Source: PALSA-505 sp963762615
Lineage (GTDB): Bacteria > Actinomycetota > Actinomycetes > Streptosporangiales > Streptosporangiaceae
Direction: 5' to 3'
NCBI GenBank assembly: GCA_963762615.1
Contig: CAVXLG010000007.1
Coordinates: forward strand, 1 to 64,000
Length of the DNA: 64,000 nt
Shown: positions 1 through 8,851 of the stretch, in pieces
Layout of the letters: each line of letters opens with the position of its first letter
Numbering within the stretch: position 1 is the first letter of the stretch
Position numbers and translations under genes: made by a program
Notes under the pieces: generated by a model
Seen by the model: the letters and a program-made list of their open reading frames with translations, nothing else
Told to the model about the DNA's origin: nothing
Databases searched by the model: none

Positions 1-42
1 TGGTCCTGGATGTCGTGGGTTCGAATCCCATCGCTCACCCCA
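1..42 (+). tRNA. tRNA-His, 3' part only
   Basis: The window opens inside a tRNA. The T arm has a TTCGAAT loop at 20-26, with stem strands at 15-19 and 27-31. The acceptor 3' strand is at 32-38, followed by discriminator C39 and an encoded CCA at 40-42. A C discriminator is the hallmark of tRNA-His, and the retained piece resembles the distal half of actinobacterial tRNA-His(GTG). The 5' half and anticodon lie outside the window, so the isotype is inferred. Bases 43-318 hold no gene that I can support. Confidence 0.8.
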
Positions 43-318
43 CGTGAAACCCCCATTGACCAGCGGTTTTGTCGCCCGGGCTCTGGGGCTGGACCTGTCG
101 TCAGGCGCTGAGTGGGGCCAGAGGGAGGTCTGGGGGTCCGGTCGGCAGCGAGCAACGCGTCCAGGAGGGCCACGGCCGAGTGAGGCTGAGCCGTGCCCGT
201 TCACGAAGTGCGGCCTCCCGGAGCTCTTGCACCTGTCAGGCCCGGCGCCGGAGCTGCTGCAAGCGCTTGCCGATGGATGGCTGCTCTCATCTGCCTTTCC
301 AGGTCAACCCCGGACGGG

Positions 319-898
319 TCAGCGGTTCGACCGACCTGGGTCACCGGGTGCGAGCTTGTGCCACGTCCCTTGCTGGGGGTCGTATTCCTCTCGTTCGAAC
401 AGGAGCATGTCGTCGCCCAGCAGAATCAGTGAGTAGGGGCTAAGGCCGGTGCCGAGGACATGACCATGGTTGTGCACGTCGTCGGGCGGGACCAGGGTCG
501 CCACATCACCGTGGTGAAGGGCGCGCTCGTCTCGAAGGGTCAGCTCGGCCCGCCCGCCTTCATGGCGGACCACGTCCCAATGCTGATGGGTCTCCACGCC
601 GCGGACCGGGGCGATGCCGACCCAGCAACGGTGGGAGTGGGTGTAGGCCATCACGCCCTCTGGCCGGTGTACGAGCACCAGGCGTGGGCCCCGTTCGGGC
701 CTGACCAACCAGTGCACCCCGGGTGAGTCAGCGGGGATTCTGTGCTATTAGCGGAGCGAAATACTCCTCCTCGGCGGCCAATTCCGCCAGGGCCCGTCCC
801 ACGGCGTTCATATGAGGGGCGCCGCCGGAACGCAGCTCCCCCAGCTGGGCAAGGAAGCGGCGGATGGGGTCGGGGAAAGTGCGATGTTCCGCGTTCAT
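319..898 (-). pseudogene. Cupin / cysteine-dioxygenase-like protein, frameshifted
   Basis: Two minus-strand frames join into one cysteine-dioxygenase-like cupin. The N-terminal helical part runs from ATG 898 and ends AAEEEYFAPLIAQNP. The C-terminal part continues DSPGVHWLVRPERG, then a cupin metal motif region (HSHRCW, GVETHQHWD) and a second histidine motif (DDVHNHGH). The frame changes at the four-base run 733-736: removing one base fuses the halves into a protein of about 190 residues, normal for the family. Such cupins hold a mononuclear Fe centre and act on small thiols. The substrate here is unknown. It lies downstream of the PPOX gene on the same strand. Confidence 0.7.
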
Positions 899-1006
899 CG
901 TTGTGAGTCTGTCACGCTCCGTCGAGGCCGCCGCGGGCGGCGAACTCAAGCGCGGCATCCAGGCCTCTGCCAGCCAGCGTCCAGGTGCGTGCGCTGTCCG
1001 CGGTGA

Positions 1007-1492
1007 TTACCACGGCATCGAATTGCTCGTCCAGTGCGTGAGTGCGTCGATGTCGCTCATCTGGTATACGTGCCGGGGCGGGGTCGCGAACGTCGCGTAC
1101 GGCCGCACGCGGATCACCACCCGGTGCTCCCGCTGCGCCATCTCCTTGACCTGCGGCCACCGTTCCGGCGGCACCGGCTCGCCGGCCATCAGGCCGAGCA
1201 CCTGGTTCAGCACGCCGGCAGCTAGTTCCGCGTCCCGGTCCACCACCGCGTCGCCGTACACCTGGACATAGCCGACCGGCCATTTCTCGTCGAGCACGCA
1301 GACGCTGACCTTCCGGCCACCTCCCACCACCCTCGCCTTGGACCGCGCGGCCATGGTGGAGATCAGCAGCTCGTCATCGCCATTCATCACGTAGTAGACG
1401 ACGGTCATCGCTGGGCCATCCACCCCGCGGTTGTAACCGAACACGCAGGTCCGGTGGCTGCGGACGAACTCGCGACGTTCTTGCTGGTCCAC
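1007..1492 (-). CDS. Pyridoxamine 5'-phosphate oxidase-family (PPOX, probably F420-dependent) protein
   Basis: This 161-residue protein has the split-barrel flavin/F420-binding fold pattern. The N-terminal REFVRSHRTCVFGY strand leads into PAMTVVYYVMNGDDELLIST, then AARSKARVVGGGRKVSVCVLDE, the usual PPOX core. A VYGDAVV strand and a C-terminal helix follow. Actinobacterial members of this size are mostly F420- or flavin-binding reductases of unknown substrate. Cofactor choice is inference. The length is normal and the frame is intact. It sits 108 bases upstream of the cupin gene on the same strand. Confidence 0.8.
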   Translation of the reverse strand: MDQQERREFVRSHRTCVFGYNRGVDGPAMTVVYYVMNGDDELLISTMAARSKARVVGGGRKVSVCVLDEKWPVGYVQVYGDAVVDRDAELAAGVLNQVLGLMAGEPVPPERWPQVKEMAQREHRVVIRVRPYATFATPPRHVYQMSDIDALTHWTSNSMPW

Positions 1493-1551
1493 TGTCGCTC
1501 CCCTCGCTGTGCGCAGACTAGTGCAGCCGCCGCCGTGGCGCGGGGCTGGAG

Positions 1552-1695
1552 ATGGGCACCCGCCCCGGCCCGGTCAAGGAAAGCATCGCCGCCTTCCAGG
1601 CCGGGTTCGTGGACCTGCTCCGCGGCTTCGCCGCCACCGTCATCGAGCAGCACGAACTGCCTCCCGGCGAGGACCCCGACCGGCTCGGCTCCTGA
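1552..1695 (+). CDS. Possible small protein (47 aa), unrecognised
   Basis: Within the 419-base gap 1493-1911 there is a short plus-strand frame starting ATGGGCACC and ending at TGA 1693-1695. The composition (ESIAAFQAGFVDLLRGFA, then VIEQHELPPGEDP) looks protein-like, with an amphipathic helix and an acidic proline-rich tail. GGCTGGAG lies immediately before the start codon, which is too close for an ideal ribosome site. It could instead be the remaining C-terminus of a decayed gene. No family is recognised. I see nothing else in the gap. Confidence 0.3.
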   Translation: MGTRPGPVKESIAAFQAGFVDLLRGFAATVIEQHELPPGEDPDRLGS

Positions 1696-1911
1696 CTGCT
1701 GGTTTCCTGCGTGTTGATCTCGTCGAGCGGGGAAGGGTAATTCCGGGACGAGGCCTGCCGGGGGCAATGACGAGGGACTCCGCGGGCGCGACGGCTCGGT
1801 TCGACCTGACAGGCTGATGTCAATGCCAATCGCCTCACGGAGGTCAGCATGCCCAGCGCGGACGTAGGCGGCAGTACCTCGACACAAATGCCCGAAGTGG
1901 GGACCATCGAC

Positions 1912-2335
1912 ATGAAGCTCGAGGTCGTGACGTTGCCCGTCTCCGATGTCGATCGGGCAAAACGCTTTTATCAGAGCCTCGGATGGCGGCTGGACGCTGA
2001 CATCGTCCGCGGCGACGCCTTCCGGGTGGTCCAGCTCACCCCCGTCCACTCGGCGTGCTCCATCTCATTCGGGACGGGCCTCACCACAGGCGAGCCTGGG
2101 TCCGTTCAGCGGTTGCTGCTGGCCGTCGACGACGTTCGACGCGGCGCGCGCGGACCTAATCAGTCGCGGCGTCGAGGTCAGCGAGGTGTTCCACCTGGAC
2201 GGGGGGCGTGTTCCGGGCCCGGACCCGCAAGGTCGCTCCTACCAGACGTATGCCTCGTTCAGCGATCCCGATGGCAACGGGTGGCTCCTCCAGGAGATCA
2301 AGACGCGGCTTCCGGGCCGGGAGTGGAAGGACTGA
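1912..2335 (+). pseudogene. VOC-family (glyoxalase/bleomycin-resistance-like) protein, frameshifted
   Basis: The first frame begins MKLEVVTLPVSDVDRAKRFYQ, the classic opening of a vicinal-oxygen-chelate module, and runs to RLLLAVDDV. The next frame carries DAARADLISRGVEVSEVFH and the C-terminal SFSDPDGNGWLLQEI signature. The break is at the TT of 2135-2136; dropping one T gives VDDVDAARADL and a 140-residue protein typical of the family. VOC proteins bind a metal and act as dioxygenases, lyases or drug-sequestering proteins. The exact role is unknown. The next gene starts 2 bases after the stop. Confidence 0.75.
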
Positions 2336-2337
2336 CG

Positions 2338-2538
2338 ATGGACATCGCCTCCCTGGCCGGCCTGCTCCAGGAAACAGCCGAGCATCACGACCCTTACGAG
2401 AAGACCCACGCCCCGCATAACTGGTGGGACTGGTATGCCGCTTACCTGGACGCGCGCGAGCGCGGGAGCACGCCGGACGATGCGTCGCAGGCTGCGGGCC
2501 GTTACATGGCGCAAGTCCTGCACATAGCAGCCCTGTAA
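2338..2538 (+). CDS. Small conserved-looking protein coupled to the VOC gene (66 aa)
   Basis: ATG 2338 follows the VOC stop (2333-2335) by 2 bases, so translation is probably coupled. The 66-residue product is acidic, Trp/Tyr-rich and helical (ETAEHHDPYEKTHAPHNWWD, then YMAQVLHIAAL at the end). I recall similar short proteins beside VOC genes in actinomycetes, often annotated as bleomycin-resistance-related without evidence. No catalytic motif or membrane segment is seen, and the function is unknown. Confidence 0.6.
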   Translation: MDIASLAGLLQETAEHHDPYEKTHAPHNWWDWYAAYLDARERGSTPDDASQAAGRYMAQVLHIAAL

Positions 2539-2542
2539 GTTC

Positions 2543-2652
2543 GCCGCGGCCCGGTCTGCATGCGCGAACGGCAGGGCTTGCGGTAACGCCGCCGCGGCCC
2601 GGTCTCCATGCGCGAACGGCAGGGCTTGCGGTAACGCCGCCGCGGCCCGGCT
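2543..2652. repeat. 48-bp direct tandem repeat, about 2.3 copies
   Basis: Units begin at 2543, 2591 and 2639, each opening GCCGCGGCCCGG. The first two units are almost identical over 48 bases (TCTGCATGC versus TCTCCATGC); the third breaks off after 12-14 bases. The unit carries the palindrome GCCGCGGC. It fills the space between the convergent 66-aa gene and the SMP-30 gene, so a terminator-like role is possible but unproven. Confidence 0.85.
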
Positions 2653-2657
2653 TGCCG

Positions 2658-3509
2658 TCACGGCCGGCCGGCGCCGGGCACCTCGACCGGCAGGGCAAGG
2701 ATCTCCCCGGTGCGCGGCCCGGTGGCCAGGCGTTCGAGGTTGGCGGGGGCGCCGTCGGCCTTGTGCCACTCGGCGGTGCAGATAAACAGGGTCCGCCGGC
2801 CCGGGCCGCCGAGCATCAGCGCGAACGGCGCCCGGTTCTCCGCCAGCTCGACGCGTTGCAGGACCTTGCCCCCCTCGGCGACGCGGGCGACGGAGAACCC
2901 GCCCGTGGACACCCACACCGCGCCTTCGGCGTCCATGCAGATGCCGTCCGGCCCCAGCCCGTCGGCGAACACCCGCCGCCCCGACAGCCCGCCATCGCCG
3001 TCGATGCCGAACGCGGTGAGCCGGCCCGCGAACGACTCAGCGATGATCAGCGTCCGGCCGTCCGGGGCGATGACCATGCCGTTGGGGAACTGGATGTCGC
3101 CGGCGACCTGGCGCAGCCGCCCGTCCGGCGTGACGAGCTTGATGTAGCCAGGCTTGGGCGGCGCGCCGGCGGCGAAGTCGAAGTCCGCGCCGTTGACGTA
3201 GGCGTTGCCGCGCGCGTCCACGACGATCTCGTTCGCCCGCTGCCCGGCGTGGACGGCCATCGACCCGTCAGGCTCCTGGCGCCGGACCTGGTCGCCCGTG
3301 GTCAGTAGCCTGCCGTCGGGCAGCCAGTCAATGGAGTACCCCATCGAGTGACTGGCCGGGTCGCGGGTGAGCATGACCTCAGCCGTGCCGTCCATGTCAA
3401 CCGCCATGACCTGCCGGTCAATCCAGTTGCAGAACCACAGCCGCCCCTGGTGCCACCGTGGCGACTCAGGGATCCCCAGGCCGCCGAGCAGAACCGCCCA
3501 TTCAGGCAT
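2658..3509 (-). CDS. SMP-30/gluconolactonase/LRE-family protein
   Basis: The 283-residue protein matches a six-bladed SMP-30 propeller lactonase. The conserved metal-ligand positions are E15 (GIPESPRW), N143 (FPNGMVIAPDG) and D188 (GPDGICMD), with N93 (RANEIVVDARGN) as the substrate-side Asn. Family members hydrolyse sugar lactones or other cyclic esters using one divalent cation. It probably acts in the cytoplasm, since no signal peptide is visible. The substrate is unknown. The frame is intact and the length normal. Confidence 0.85.
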   Translation of the reverse strand: MPEWAVLLGGLGIPESPRWHQGRLWFCNWIDRQVMAVDMDGTAEVMLTRDPASHSMGYSIDWLPDGRLLTTGDQVRRQEPDGSMAVHAGQRANEIVVDARGNAYVNGADFDFAAGAPPKPGYIKLVTPDGRLRQVAGDIQFPNGMVIAPDGRTLIIAESFAGRLTAFGIDGDGGLSGRRVFADGLGPDGICMDAEGAVWVSTGGFSVARVAEGGKVLQRVELAENRAPFALMLGGPGRRTLFICTAEWHKADGAPANLERLATGPRTGEILALPVEVPGAGRP

Positions 3510-3681
3510 GACGCTCCTCCTGTCTGCGGCCGCGCGGTCTGCGCGGCCGTCTACCCGCTACACGAACGGCCGCGAGCCCGATCGACAGGACGCCGCGCGT
3601 CACCGGCCCCGGACACGGAGCGGCGCTCGCCTGTGCGGCCACGATGCGCCGCCGAACGAGCTGCAAGTCGGGTGATACGGG

Positions 3682-4551
3682 TCAGCTCGCTGTGTCGGGC
3701 GGGAACTCCACCGGGTACGGCTGGCCGGAGTCGGCGGAGCCGCTGACGTCCCGCCATTTGCGGTCCTCGCCGAGGAGTCGCTCGTCGAGCCGGATCGAGG
3801 CCTCGGCCGCGAGCACGCCGAGCGGCAGGTGGTAGGGGATGTCGCGGCGCTTCGCGACCCTGACGAGGATCTCGGCCGCCCGAACGGGATCGCCTGCCGG
3901 ACCGTCGGGATTGTGCCGCACGCGCGTGTTCATGGCGCCGACCGTTGCGGCGTACGCCTCGGGGATGTCGCGGACGATCATAGAAGATCCGGCCCAGTCC
4001 GTTTTGAAGCCGCTCGGCTCGACGACGATCACCTTGACGCCGAACGGCGCGGTCTCGGCCTGGAGCACGCGGCTGAAGCCATCGATGGCGAACTTGGCAG
4101 CCTGGTACGAGGCGATGCCGGGCGATCCGCCGACGCGTCCGCCGGTTGACGAGAACTGCATGACAAGTCCGCCCGCCTGCTCGCGGAGCACCGGAATCGC
4201 CGCCTTCGAGACGTTGTAGACCCCCCAGAAGTTGGTCTCGAACTGTGCGCGGAAGTCTTGGTCCTCGGTGGTCTCGATCGGTGACACGTTCGCGTAGCCG
4301 GCGTTGTTGACGATCACGTCGAGCCTGCCGAAGTGATCGCGGGCCTCGGCGATCGCCGAGCGAGCGGCCGCCGCATCGGTGACGTCGAGGGCGATCGGGC
4401 GGATGCGATCACCGTGCTCGGCAACCAGGCCGGTGAGTTGCTCCGGCCGGCGGGCGGTGGCGGCTACGAGGTCGCCGGCCTCCAGTGCGGCGCGGACAAG
4501 CGCGCAGCCGAAGCCGCGCGAGGACCCTGTGACGAACCAGACCTGCTGCAT
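3682..4551 (-). CDS. Short-chain dehydrogenase/reductase (SDR)
   Basis: This 289-residue classical SDR has the nucleotide-binding TGSSRGFG at 8-15, an NNAG motif, a catalytic Ser in QFSSTGG and the YxxxK pair in SYQAAKFAIDG. ATG 4551 was chosen because it gives the normal N-terminus; the frame continues far upstream inside the neighbouring peptidase without meaning. TGSSRG with a following R suggests NADP preference. The S33 peptidase stop lies 23 bases upstream on the same strand, so the two may be co-transcribed. The substrate is not predictable. Confidence 0.88.
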   Translation of the reverse strand: MQQVWFVTGSSRGFGCALVRAALEAGDLVAATARRPEQLTGLVAEHGDRIRPIALDVTDAAAARSAIAEARDHFGRLDVIVNNAGYANVSPIETTEDQDFRAQFETNFWGVYNVSKAAIPVLREQAGGLVMQFSSTGGRVGGSPGIASYQAAKFAIDGFSRVLQAETAPFGVKVIVVEPSGFKTDWAGSSMIVRDIPEAYAATVGAMNTRVRHNPDGPAGDPVRAAEILVRVAKRRDIPYHLPLGVLAAEASIRLDERLLGEDRKWRDVSGSADSGQPYPVEFPPDTAS

Positions 4552-4574
4552 GCGACCCAGTAAACCCGGGCCGG

Positions 4575-6665
4575 TCAGGGCGCCGGCATCCGGGCCACGA
4601 TCGCCCGGCCTCGGAAGCTGCCGGAGATCTCGGCGACGGACCGCGGTACGTAGTCGAGGTAGTGCAGGCGAACCGCGGCCGAGGCTCCGCCGGGCCCGCC
4701 GACGGTCAGCCGGGCGCGCAGCTGCCCGGTCACCCGGTCCCAGCTCACGCGGCCGGTGACCGTCGTGTCGGCGGTCCATCTGACCCCGCGGAGCGTGATC
4801 ATGGTCGAGCTCGGTGCGCCGGAATACCGGTAGGTGCCACCGCGCAGCCCCCAGCCCTCGGTCCCGTTGCCGTAGTACCAGCGCCACTCCGCGTCGCCGA
4901 CCGCGGCCGCCCCGGCGGCAGCGAGCTGGCGCGCGAGCCGCCCGGCCTGGTTGCCCGCGGCCGCCGCGGCGGGGGTCACACCCGCCAGCCGGCCGGGGAA
5001 GCTGCCGACCACGCGGATCTCCGGGGTCCGCTTCGCGCACGACGCGTTGAGATGCCACAGCCGGGCGGGCGCGGCGACGAACGACCGCACCAGGCCCTGG
5101 GCGCAGCCGAAGGTGTCGTCGAGCGCGTTGACGTGCGTGTCGTTGCGGATCAGGATCCACCGCGCCGACCGGCCCATGTCGCGGGCCGCGCGCCGGCCCT
5201 GGGCGGGCGTGGTCAGCGAGTCCAGGTCGCCGGACAGGACGAGCACGGGCAGCCGCCTGGGCGCGTACGGCGGCGCGGTGGTCACCGGCGGGTCGCGGTA
5301 CTGCGGCGCCGGCCAGTCCAGGCAGGCGTCGAACTCCTCGTCCGGCTCGGTCACCCATTGCCGCACGGTGAACGGGGCGAACAGCCGCTTCGGCAGGGCC
5401 GATAGCGCCGCGGCGTAGGCCGCCTTCCGCTGCCGCGGGCTGGCCCGGTAGCTGAACGGCTGCGGGTAATCCAGGCACGTGGTCGCCTGGTAGGAGCCGT
5501 CGTTGAACTGGTCGGCCGGACCCGAGTTGCCGGTGTAGATGTCGGTGGCCGCCAGCCGCAGCAGCGGAACGGGGTCATCCGCGCCGAGCAGCGCCCGGGC
5601 CGCGGGATCGAGCTCGCGGTACACGATGTTGTCCGTGCCGGCGTTGTTGACCAGCTCGATCAGCTGGTCGACGCCGACCCGCTCGGTGACGACCCGGCCG
5701 TAGGCAGTCCTGGTCCGGCCGGTGACCGGATGAGCTCGCAGGAAGCCGGCCAGCCGGACGATCCGCGCCCAGGACGAGCCGGGCGCCGCGGCGTGGCAGG
5801 CGACGCTGCGCAGGCAGGCGAGCGGGAAGGCGCGCCGGGCGGTCCTGATCGTGCTCCGGTACCACGGGTCGTGCTGGGTCACCGGGTAAGCCGAATCCAG
5901 CGTGACCGACCGCAGCATCCTGGCGTAGCGGGCGGTGAAGACCTGGCTGAAGTACGTGCCGTAGGAGTCGCCGTACAGGTCAATCCGGCCCGTCTGCAGC
6001 CTGCGCAGCAGCAGCGCGACGTCCCGCGCGGCATCGGCCGTCGTGTACAGGTCGCTCGCCTGAACGTACCCGCCGCCGCCCTTCAGCCGGCGGGTGTGGT
6101 TGAGCTGCCTGCCGCACTTGCCGGTGTCGGCGGTGTAGGCCGCGATGCTGTCGGCCTGCGTCCAGCCCTGCAGGGCCCGGCAGGTGAACGAGGAGGAATT
6201 CCCGGTGCCGCGCAGGTTGACCAGCAGCAGGTTGCGCCGGCCGAGCAGCGGGCGGAACAGCGTCCGGTACTGGCCGGCGTAGTCGGTGGTCGCGTAGCCG
6301 GGACCGCCCTGCACGGCGAGGATCGTCCCGGCCGCCCGGCCGCTGGTCGCCGGGTACCACTGGAAGCCCAGCTTGATCGTGCCGGCCGCGCCGGGGTCGC
6401 GCCCTACGTACTGGTAGGGCACGTTGATCCGGGTGCACCAGGCCAGCGGGGACGAGGCGCACGGCGGGATGGTGACCGAGCCGACCCGGATCGGATGGCG
6501 CTTGACCGTCACCGTCGCCGGCCGGGCCGGGCCGGCGGCCAGGACCTGGCCGGCCTGGGCCTGGCCGGCCGCGGCCAGCGGCAGGACGGCCGCGGCCAGC
6601 GGCAGGACGGCGGCGGCCACGGCCACGGTCCCCCGCATCCAGGGCAGGCGTCGCGATACCGGCAT
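4575..6665 (-). CDS. Secreted alpha/beta-hydrolase, S33 tripeptidyl-aminopeptidase-like
   Basis: The 696-residue protein starts with an Arg-rich n-region and a long Ala/Leu signal segment ending near AAGQAQA, so it is probably exported. The hydrolase core has an oxyanion motif (VQGGPGY, about 118), the nucleophile S234 in GDSYGTYF, then the TAP C-terminal domain with Asp in GDLDSLTTP and His in NDTHVNALDD. The last 150 residues form an extra domain not needed for the fold. The signal segment holds an in-frame 18-bp tandem repeat (AAAVLPLAAAVLPL, near 6570-6615) that lengthens the hydrophobic core. It probably trims peptides outside the cell. Confidence 0.85.
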   Translation of the reverse strand: MPVSRRLPWMRGTVAVAAAVLPLAAAVLPLAAAGQAQAGQVLAAGPARPATVTVKRHPIRVGSVTIPPCASSPLAWCTRINVPYQYVGRDPGAAGTIKLGFQWYPATSGRAAGTILAVQGGPGYATTDYAGQYRTLFRPLLGRRNLLLVNLRGTGNSSSFTCRALQGWTQADSIAAYTADTGKCGRQLNHTRRLKGGGGYVQASDLYTTADAARDVALLLRRLQTGRIDLYGDSYGTYFSQVFTARYARMLRSVTLDSAYPVTQHDPWYRSTIRTARRAFPLACLRSVACHAAAPGSSWARIVRLAGFLRAHPVTGRTRTAYGRVVTERVGVDQLIELVNNAGTDNIVYRELDPAARALLGADDPVPLLRLAATDIYTGNSGPADQFNDGSYQATTCLDYPQPFSYRASPRQRKAAYAAALSALPKRLFAPFTVRQWVTEPDEEFDACLDWPAPQYRDPPVTTAPPYAPRRLPVLVLSGDLDSLTTPAQGRRAARDMGRSARWILIRNDTHVNALDDTFGCAQGLVRSFVAAPARLWHLNASCAKRTPEIRVVGSFPGRLAGVTPAAAAAGNQAGRLARQLAAAGAAAVGDAEWRWYYGNGTEGWGLRGGTYRYSGAPSSTMITLRGVRWTADTTVTGRVSWDRVTGQLRARLTVGGPGGASAAVRLHYLDYVPRSVAEISGSFRGRAIVARMPAP

Positions 6666-6740
6666 GGCGCTTCATGGTCGGGCTGTTGCGGCCCGCTGTC
6701 AAGACCGGACCGCGCGGACGCGCTGTCCGGCCCGGGCGGC

Positions 6741-8813
6741 TCAGCTCACCGCGTCCACGATGAAGGCGAGCACCTCGGCCTCATAGCGCAGGCTGTCGTA
6801 GCGGCCCGCCGGGCCGGTGTGCGCCCCGGCGCCCAGCTCGGCCCGGAACAGCAGCCGCATGCCTGCGGTGTCGGTGGCCCGGAGCCGGGCCGCCCACTTG
6901 GCCGGCTCGTGCACCAGCACCCGCGGATCGTGCAGGCTCCCGGTGACCAGCAGGTCGGGCCGCGGGCCGGCCGGGACGTTGTCGTACGGGCTGTAGGACG
7001 CCAGGTAGGCGCGGGCGCCGGGATCGCGGGGATCGCCCCACTCGTCCCACTCGTTGATGGTGAGCGGGATGGCGGGGTCCAGCATGCTGGTCACGCAGTC
7101 CACGAAGGGCACCTCAGCTACTACCGCCCGCCACCGTCGCGGCTGCATCGAGAAGACAGCGCCGGCCAGCAGCCCGCCTGCCGACAGGCCGCGCGCGACG
7201 ATCCGGCCGGGCGCGGCCCAGCCGGCGTCCGCCAGCGTGTCCGCGACGCCGATGAAGTCGGTGAAGGTATTGCGCTTGCGGTCCAGCCGCCCGTCCAGCC
7301 ACCAGCCCCGGCCGCCCTCGCCGCCGCCCCGCACGTGCGCCACCGCGTAGACCAGGCCCCGGTCCAGCAGGCTGGGGGTCACGACGCTGAACGCGGGCCA
7401 TTCGCACGATTCGTACGCGCCGTAGCCGTAGAGCAGGCAGGGCGGGGTGCCGTCGGGCCGCAGTCCCTTGCGGTAGGCGATGGTCACCGGGACGGCAGTC
7501 CCGTCGGCGGCGGGCGCGGTGACGCGCTCGGTGGCGTACTGCGCCGGGTCGTAACCGGGTACCTGCTGCCGCTTGCGCAGCAGCCAGCGGCCGGTGGCCA
7601 GGTCCACGTCGTGCCAGGACGGCGGGTCGATGAGCGACTCGGCGCGCACGGTCACGGCGGGCGCCCGGTAGTCCTCGTTCACCGCCAGCGCGAGCGACGC
7701 GTGCGGGCCGCCGGCCTCGATCAGCCGCTGGTCCCCGGACTGACGGTCCACGATGCGCAGCTGGGTCGCGGCCCCGCTCCGCTGCTCCACCACCAGGTAC
7801 TGCCCGAACACGTCGCACGAGACCAGCCGGGTCCCGGGCGACGGCCCGATGACCTCGACCCAGCCTGCCTGGCCCGGCGCGCGGGCAGCCGCCCGGACCA
7901 GCCGGAACTCCGTCGCCCCCGCGTTGGTGACGAGGAAGAATTCCCCGCCGTCCGGGCCGTCCGCGTGGTCGGCCCGGTACTCGATGCCGGGCCTTCTCTG
8001 CTCCAGAACGGCTGGCGGCCGGCCGGTCGCGCCGGCCGGGATCACCAGGGTCTCGGTGCTGTCCCTCGATGCCGTCTCGATCAGCAGGTACGCGCCGCTG
8101 CGGGTCGCCCGCACGGTGAGCTCGAAGCGCCGGTCGTCCTCACCGAACACCAGGGCGTCCTGGCCGGGGTCGGTACCCAGCAGGTGCCGGCGCACCTCGT
8201 GCGGGCGGTACTGGGCATCGGTGACGACGTAGAGCAGTGACCGTGAGTCGGCCGCCCAGGCCAGCCCGTAATAGGTGCTCTCGATCCGCTCTTCCAGATC
8301 CGCGCCGCTGGCCAGATCGCGGATGCGCAGCTGGTAGAGCTCGTCTCCGTCGAAGTCGACGGAGTAGGCGAGCAGCCGCCCGTCCGGGCTGACCTCGCGG
8401 ACGCCGAGGGCGACGTAGCCGCCCGCGCAGGCCGGGTCCTCCAGCAGGAGGTTCTCGTCGAGCAGCACCCGGGCCGGAGTTCCGCCGTCGCCGGCCCGGC
8501 AGAACTGCCCGAATTCGCGACCGGGCACGGTCCTGGTGAAGTAGGAGTGTCCGCCGCGGCGCCAGCTGACCGACTCCTCGGCCGGGATCACCCGCGCGGT
8601 CAGCTCGCCCGCGAGCTCTTCCCGCAGCCCCCGCACCGATTCCTGCCACCGGTCGTAGTAGGCGCGCTCGGCCGCCAGGTATGCGCGCATGGCGGGCAGG
8701 TCATGGTCGCGCATCCACGCGTACGGATCGTCGTTGCCCGGGCCGGCCTGCCCGGCAGCGGCCAGGAACGCGGGAGCTTCCGGGGCTGTGCCAAGATCGG
8801 TGTCGCGCGGCAT
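6741..8813 (-). CDS. Prolyl-oligopeptidase-family serine peptidase (oligopeptidase B-like, S9A)
   Basis: The 690-residue cytosolic enzyme has an N-terminal seven-bladed propeller gate (about 60-410) and a C-terminal alpha/beta-hydrolase domain. The catalytic serine is S544 in GLSAGG. The Asp lies in SLHDPRV and the His in GAHTGPAGRYD, the S9A order. YGYGAYE and HVRGGGE are strongly conserved oligopeptidase motifs. It cleaves short peptides, probably after basic residues as in oligopeptidase B. It is divergent from the HDAC-like gene, with only 38 bases between the starts. Confidence 0.9.
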   Translation of the reverse strand: MPRDTDLGTAPEAPAFLAAAGQAGPGNDDPYAWMRDHDLPAMRAYLAAERAYYDRWQESVRGLREELAGELTARVIPAEESVSWRRGGHSYFTRTVPGREFGQFCRAGDGGTPARVLLDENLLLEDPACAGGYVALGVREVSPDGRLLAYSVDFDGDELYQLRIRDLASGADLEERIESTYYGLAWAADSRSLLYVVTDAQYRPHEVRRHLLGTDPGQDALVFGEDDRRFELTVRATRSGAYLLIETASRDSTETLVIPAGATGRPPAVLEQRRPGIEYRADHADGPDGGEFFLVTNAGATEFRLVRAAARAPGQAGWVEVIGPSPGTRLVSCDVFGQYLVVEQRSGAATQLRIVDRQSGDQRLIEAGGPHASLALAVNEDYRAPAVTVRAESLIDPPSWHDVDLATGRWLLRKRQQVPGYDPAQYATERVTAPAADGTAVPVTIAYRKGLRPDGTPPCLLYGYGAYESCEWPAFSVVTPSLLDRGLVYAVAHVRGGGEGGRGWWLDGRLDRKRNTFTDFIGVADTLADAGWAAPGRIVARGLSAGGLLAGAVFSMQPRRWRAVVAEVPFVDCVTSMLDPAIPLTINEWDEWGDPRDPGARAYLASYSPYDNVPAGPRPDLLVTGSLHDPRVLVHEPAKWAARLRATDTAGMRLLFRAELGAGAHTGPAGRYDSLRYEAEVLAFIVDAVS

Positions 8814-8851
8814 GCTGCGATGGTAGCCGCGGACCGATCAGGGGGGAGCCC

